This document shows positions 4,314-6,816 of a stretch of DNA of 6,816 nt, piece by piece. The DNA lies in contig JAICHT010000199.1 in the NCBI GenBank assembly GCA_025924755.1, forward strand, positions 1-6,816. The letters run 5' to 3'. Position 1 is the stretch's first letter. Every line of letters begins with the position of its first letter. The notes below the pieces were generated by a model. The model worked only from the letters and a program-made list of their open reading frames with translations. It did no database searches and was not told the origin of the DNA. Both the position numbers and the translations under genes were made by a program. Source of the DNA: Chitinophagaceae bacterium. Lineage in GTDB: Bacteria > Bacteroidota > Bacteroidia > Chitinophagales > Chitinophagaceae.

Positions 4314-6377
4314 ATGCTTGACAAAAACTTCCTGTTGCATGTTTACAGGTTAATGTATAGTGCTAAAGTGATGGCTGAAACCTATGAGGCCAATCGTTCT
4401 ATTTGTCGTTATGTACATTCCACCAGCAGGGGCCACGAAGCTATTCAGTTGGCTACTGCCTTCCAGTTACAACCTATTGATTGGGTAAGCCCATATTATA
4501 GAGATGAAAGCTTGTTATTAGGTTTAGGCTGGTCGCCTTACCAGTTAATGCTTCAATTGCTTACCAAAGCAGATGACCCTTTTACGGGCGGCCGGTCCTA
4601 TTATTCACATCCCAATAATAAAGAGGCTGATAAAGCTAAAATCATTCATCAAAGCAGTGCTACCGGCATGCAGGCCATACCGGCTACCGGCATCGCACAA
4701 GGCATCCAATATTTACAGCAAATCCATTCTCCTTTACTGCAAAAAGGGCAAAACGGTGAGTTGCCGGTAGTGATATGCTCTTTGGGAGATGCCAGCATAA
4801 CAGAGGGTGAAGTGAGTGAGGCTTTGCAATTTGCAGTATTAAAAAACCTGCCTGTTATATACCTGGTGCAGGATAATGAATGGGGGATAAGCGCCACTGC
4901 AAAAGAAGGCAGAATGATGGATGCTTTTGAATTTGCGGAAGGATTTAAAGGATTGAATAAAGTTCGCGTAGATGGTACTGATTTTTTTGCTTCTTACCAA
5001 ACAATGCAACAGGTAGTAGAGGATGTACGAAAAAATAGGAAGCCCTGGCTGGTGCATGCAAAAACCTGCCTGTTAAATCATCATACCAGTGGTGTTCGAA
5101 AGGAGTTCTATCGCAGTAAGGAAGACCTGGAGAAACATCAGCAAAACGATCCGCTACCAAAGTTCCGTAAAGCCATTGCCGACCAATTTAATCATAACGA
5201 ATTAGTCCCTATCGAAGAGGAAATCACACAACAGATTCAGCAGCAATTTAAAGAAGCTGTAGCAGCACCAGAACCGAATGCCGCGCAGGTAGCTGAATAT
5301 ATTTTTGTGCCTACAACAATTGTGGAAGAAAAAGGAGAGAGGGTGCCTGCGGATGGTGAAAAAATAATAATGGTGGATGCCGCTTTGTATGCTATACGGG
5401 AGTTAATGGAAGAACATGAAGAAAGCATATTGTTTGGACAGGACGTAGGAAAAAGACTGGGCGGCGTTTTTAGAGAAACGGCTACATTGGCAAAACAGTT
5501 TGGTGAGCACCGCGTTTTTAATACGGCCATACAGGAAGCCTATATCATCGGTTCCACAGCAGGATTAAGTGCTACAGGAGTTCGGCCAATTGTTGAAATT
5601 CAGTTTGCTGATTATATTTACCCAGGCTTTAATCAATTGGTAACAGAAATCTCAAAATCCTGTTATTTATCCTGCGGAAAGTTCCCGGTATCCACTGTTA
5701 TCCGGGTGCCGGTAGGGGCATATGGCGGCGGCGGTCCCTATCATAGCGGCAGTATAGAAACCACTTTGCTTTCAATAAAGGGCATCAAAGTAGTATATCC
5801 CAGCAATGCGGCAGATATGAAAGGGCTGATTAAAGCTGCTTATTACGATCCGAACCCGGTAATAATGCTGGAGCACAAAGGTTTATATTGGAGCAAAGTG
5901 CCGGGTACAGAAGAAGCAAAAAGCATCGAGCCTTCAAAAGATTATATACTGCCTTTGGGTAAAGCGGCTGTGGCACTGCCTGCCGGTAAAAAGCATATAG
6001 ATAATGGCCAGAGCGTTTGTATAATTACCTACGGCATGGGCGTATATTGGGCAAAAGCAGCAGCTAAAAATTTTGGTGATCAGGTTGAAATTATTGACCT
6101 GCGTACATTATTTCCATTGGATGAAGCCTTGGTTTATAGTACGGTAAAAAAGCACGGCAAGTGTTTGGTGCTAACAGAAGAACCACAAAATAATTCTTTT
6201 GCCGAAGCATTGGCCGGGCGTATTGCCCATGCCTGTTTTCAATGGCTGGATGCACCAGTACTTGTTTTAGGCGCTTTGAACTTACCGGCTGTTCCATTAA
6301 ATATTCCTTTAGAAGAAGCCATGTTGCCCAACGCAGAAAAAGTTAGTGAAGAGTTGAGAAAACTCCTGGCTTTTTAA
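4314..6377 (+). CDS. fused E1 alpha/beta subunit of a 2-oxoacid (probably branched-chain) dehydrogenase
   Basis: This 687-residue protein joins the two E1 subunits of a thiamine-diphosphate 2-oxoacid dehydrogenase in one chain. E1 decarboxylates a 2-oxoacid and passes the acyl group to lipoyl-E2. The alpha part (about 1-320) shows STSRGHEAIQ (36-45), SPYYRDESLLL (59-69), the diphosphate-binding motif from GDASITEGE (158-166) to QDNEWGIS (186-193), and the HHTSG loop (256-260). A linker rich in Ala, Gln and Glu (about 300-348) leads to the beta part: LFGQDVG (373-379), NTAIQEAYIIGSTAGLSATG (403-422) with the cofactor Glu408, FADYIYPGFNQL (431-442), GGGGPYHSGSIE (471-482), and a transketolase C-terminal domain (about 560-685). 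The alpha motifs resemble branched-chain oxoacid E1 more than pyruvate E1, but substrate is an inference. No E2 or E3 gene is nearby, so the partners must be encoded elsewhere. It starts at the ATG at 4314 behind its own promoter-like element. Confidence 0.93.
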   Translation: MLDKNFLLHVYRLMYSAKVMAETYEANRSICRYVHSTSRGHEAIQLATAFQLQPIDWVSPYYRDESLLLGLGWSPYQLMLQLLTKADDPFTGGRSYYSHPNNKEADKAKIIHQSSATGMQAIPATGIAQGIQYLQQIHSPLLQKGQNGELPVVICSLGDASITEGEVSEALQFAVLKNLPVIYLVQDNEWGISATAKEGRMMDAFEFAEGFKGLNKVRVDGTDFFASYQTMQQVVEDVRKNRKPWLVHAKTCLLNHHTSGVRKEFYRSKEDLEKHQQNDPLPKFRKAIADQFNHNELVPIEEEITQQIQQQFKEAVAAPEPNAAQVAEYIFVPTTIVEEKGERVPADGEKIIMVDAALYAIRELMEEHEESILFGQDVGKRLGGVFRETATLAKQFGEHRVFNTAIQEAYIIGSTAGLSATGVRPIVEIQFADYIYPGFNQLVTEISKSCYLSCGKFPVSTVIRVPVGAYGGGGPYHSGSIETTLLSIKGIKVVYPSNAADMKGLIKAAYYDPNPVIMLEHKGLYWSKVPGTEEAKSIEPSKDYILPLGKAAVALPAGKKHIDNGQSVCIITYGMGVYWAKAAAKNFGDQVEIIDLRTLFPLDEALVYSTVKKHGKCLVLTEEPQNNSFAEALAGRIAHACFQWLDAPVLVLGALNLPAVPLNIPLEEAMLPNAEKVSEELRKLLAF

Positions 6378-6382
6378 ACGGC

Positions 6383-6489
6383 AGAGAGATAGGTGTCCGA
6401 TGATAGTTGATAGCCGGGAATACCTACTTTTAGAAGTAATTCCCGGCTATCCATAAATTTCAAACAAGTAATACTTCTATCATCTCTCT
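6383..6489. terminator. long hairpin between convergent genes, possible bidirectional terminator
   Basis: A 13-base-pair perfect stem joins 6409-6421 (GATAGCCGGGAAT) to 6439-6451 (ATTCCCGGCTATC). Inside it TACTT (6425-6429) pairs with AAGTA (6434-6438) around a four-base loop, leaving a three-base bulge. Outside it AGAGAGAT (6383-6390) is complementary to ATCTCTCT (6482-6489), and GATGATAG (6399-6406) is complementary to CTATCATC (6477-6484). There is no T-tract on either strand directly after the main stem. Its place between the E1 stop and the stop of the convergent barrel gene fits transcription termination in both directions. Confidence 0.6.
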
Positions 6490-6816
6490 AGAATGGATAT
6501 CCTATTGCCAGGTTATATACAATATTATCTCCGCGCCATTGTTTATTATTGATCCTCACACCATACAGTAAGCGGTTTTCCGGAGCTTGTAACCACGGTT
6601 TGCGTACTGGAACACCAACGTCCAACCTAATAACAAACAGTTGTATATCTACACGCAAGCCTAGCCCTACATCCACTGCAAGCTGTTTATAAAAGTCTTT
6701 AGTAAACTGGCCGCCGGGTTGCAAACTATCTTTATTATACAGCCATATATTACCCGCATCAATAAATGCTGCGCCATATAGCGGGCCATACAACTTTTGC
6801 CGGAATTCCGTATTAA
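6488..6816 (-). CDS. BamA/TamA-type outer-membrane barrel protein, C-terminal part
   Basis: The last 108 residues of a protein whose gene continues past the right edge, so there is no start in the window; the first visible residues are NTEFRQKLYGPLYGAAF. The sequence matches the end of the Omp85 barrel domain: an EFR strand, the FIDAGNIW strand-turn motif, a short variable loop with GGQF, the LAVDVGLGLRVD strand, VIRLDVGVPVRKP, and a final amphipathic strand ending in YNLAIGYPF. The terminal Phe and alternating pattern form the beta-signal recognised by the BAM machinery, so the protein ends naturally at TAG (6488-6490). BamA inserts barrel proteins in the outer membrane; in Bacteroidota a TamA-like relative (often called TamL) is also common. 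The visible part cannot separate BamA from TamL, though the surface-antigen pattern would suit either. It is convergent with the E1 gene. Confidence 0.88.
   Translation of the reverse strand, partial: NTEFRQKLYGPLYGAAFIDAGNIWLYNKDSLQPGGQFTKDFYKQLAVDVGLGLRVDIQLFVIRLDVGVPVRKPWLQAPENRLLYGVRINNKQWRGDNIVYNLAIGYPF

Overview
The window looks like an ordinary chromosomal segment of a Bacteroidota bacterium, most likely of the Chitinophagaceae or a close relative. The reasons are the protein flavour of Prs (the DDICDTAGT form of the PRPP loop), the single-polypeptide E1 alpha/beta dehydrogenase, the C-terminus of a BamA/TamA-like outer-membrane barrel, starts preceded by A/T-rich sequence rather than a Shine-Dalgarno box, and a good match to the Bacteroidota -7 promoter element TAnnTTTG before the E1 gene. 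The assignment is inferred from memory of these families, not from a search.

Layout. On the minus strand, positions 20-712 encode RadC. Divergent from it is a small single-pass membrane protein of unknown function (782-985), closed by a terminator-like hairpin (1010-1049) that ends only three bases before the start codon of prs (1053-2000). After a 165-base gap that can fold into a nested hairpin come rplY (2166-2804, L25/Ctc with an Ala/Pro/Lys heptad tail), a strong intrinsic terminator (2821-2859) and pth (2893-3468). Next are a FAHD1-like fumarylacetoacetate hydrolase family enzyme (3604-4215) with its own terminator, and a 687-residue fused E1 alpha/beta 2-oxoacid dehydrogenase (4314-6377). 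On the opposite strand, running off the right edge, is the end of a BamA/TamA-type barrel protein (6488-6816). A long hairpin lies between these two convergent genes.

How the genes relate. The prs-rplY-pth order is a widely conserved housekeeping cluster: PRPP synthesis for nucleotides, a 5S-rRNA-binding ribosomal protein, and recycling of peptidyl-tRNA. The FAH-family enzyme and the E1 dehydrogenase both act in 2-oxoacid metabolism, but they are separated by a terminator and a promoter-like site, so they are probably independent units. No E2 or E3 gene lies in the window.

I found no mobile element, CRISPR array, tRNA, rRNA, toxin-antitoxin pair or defence system, and nothing that qualifies as a new biological system. 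The points worth a second look are modest: the unknown small membrane protein, the hairpin against the prs start, the structured rplY leader, the terminator inside the rplY-pth pair, and the nested inverted repeats at 6383-6489.
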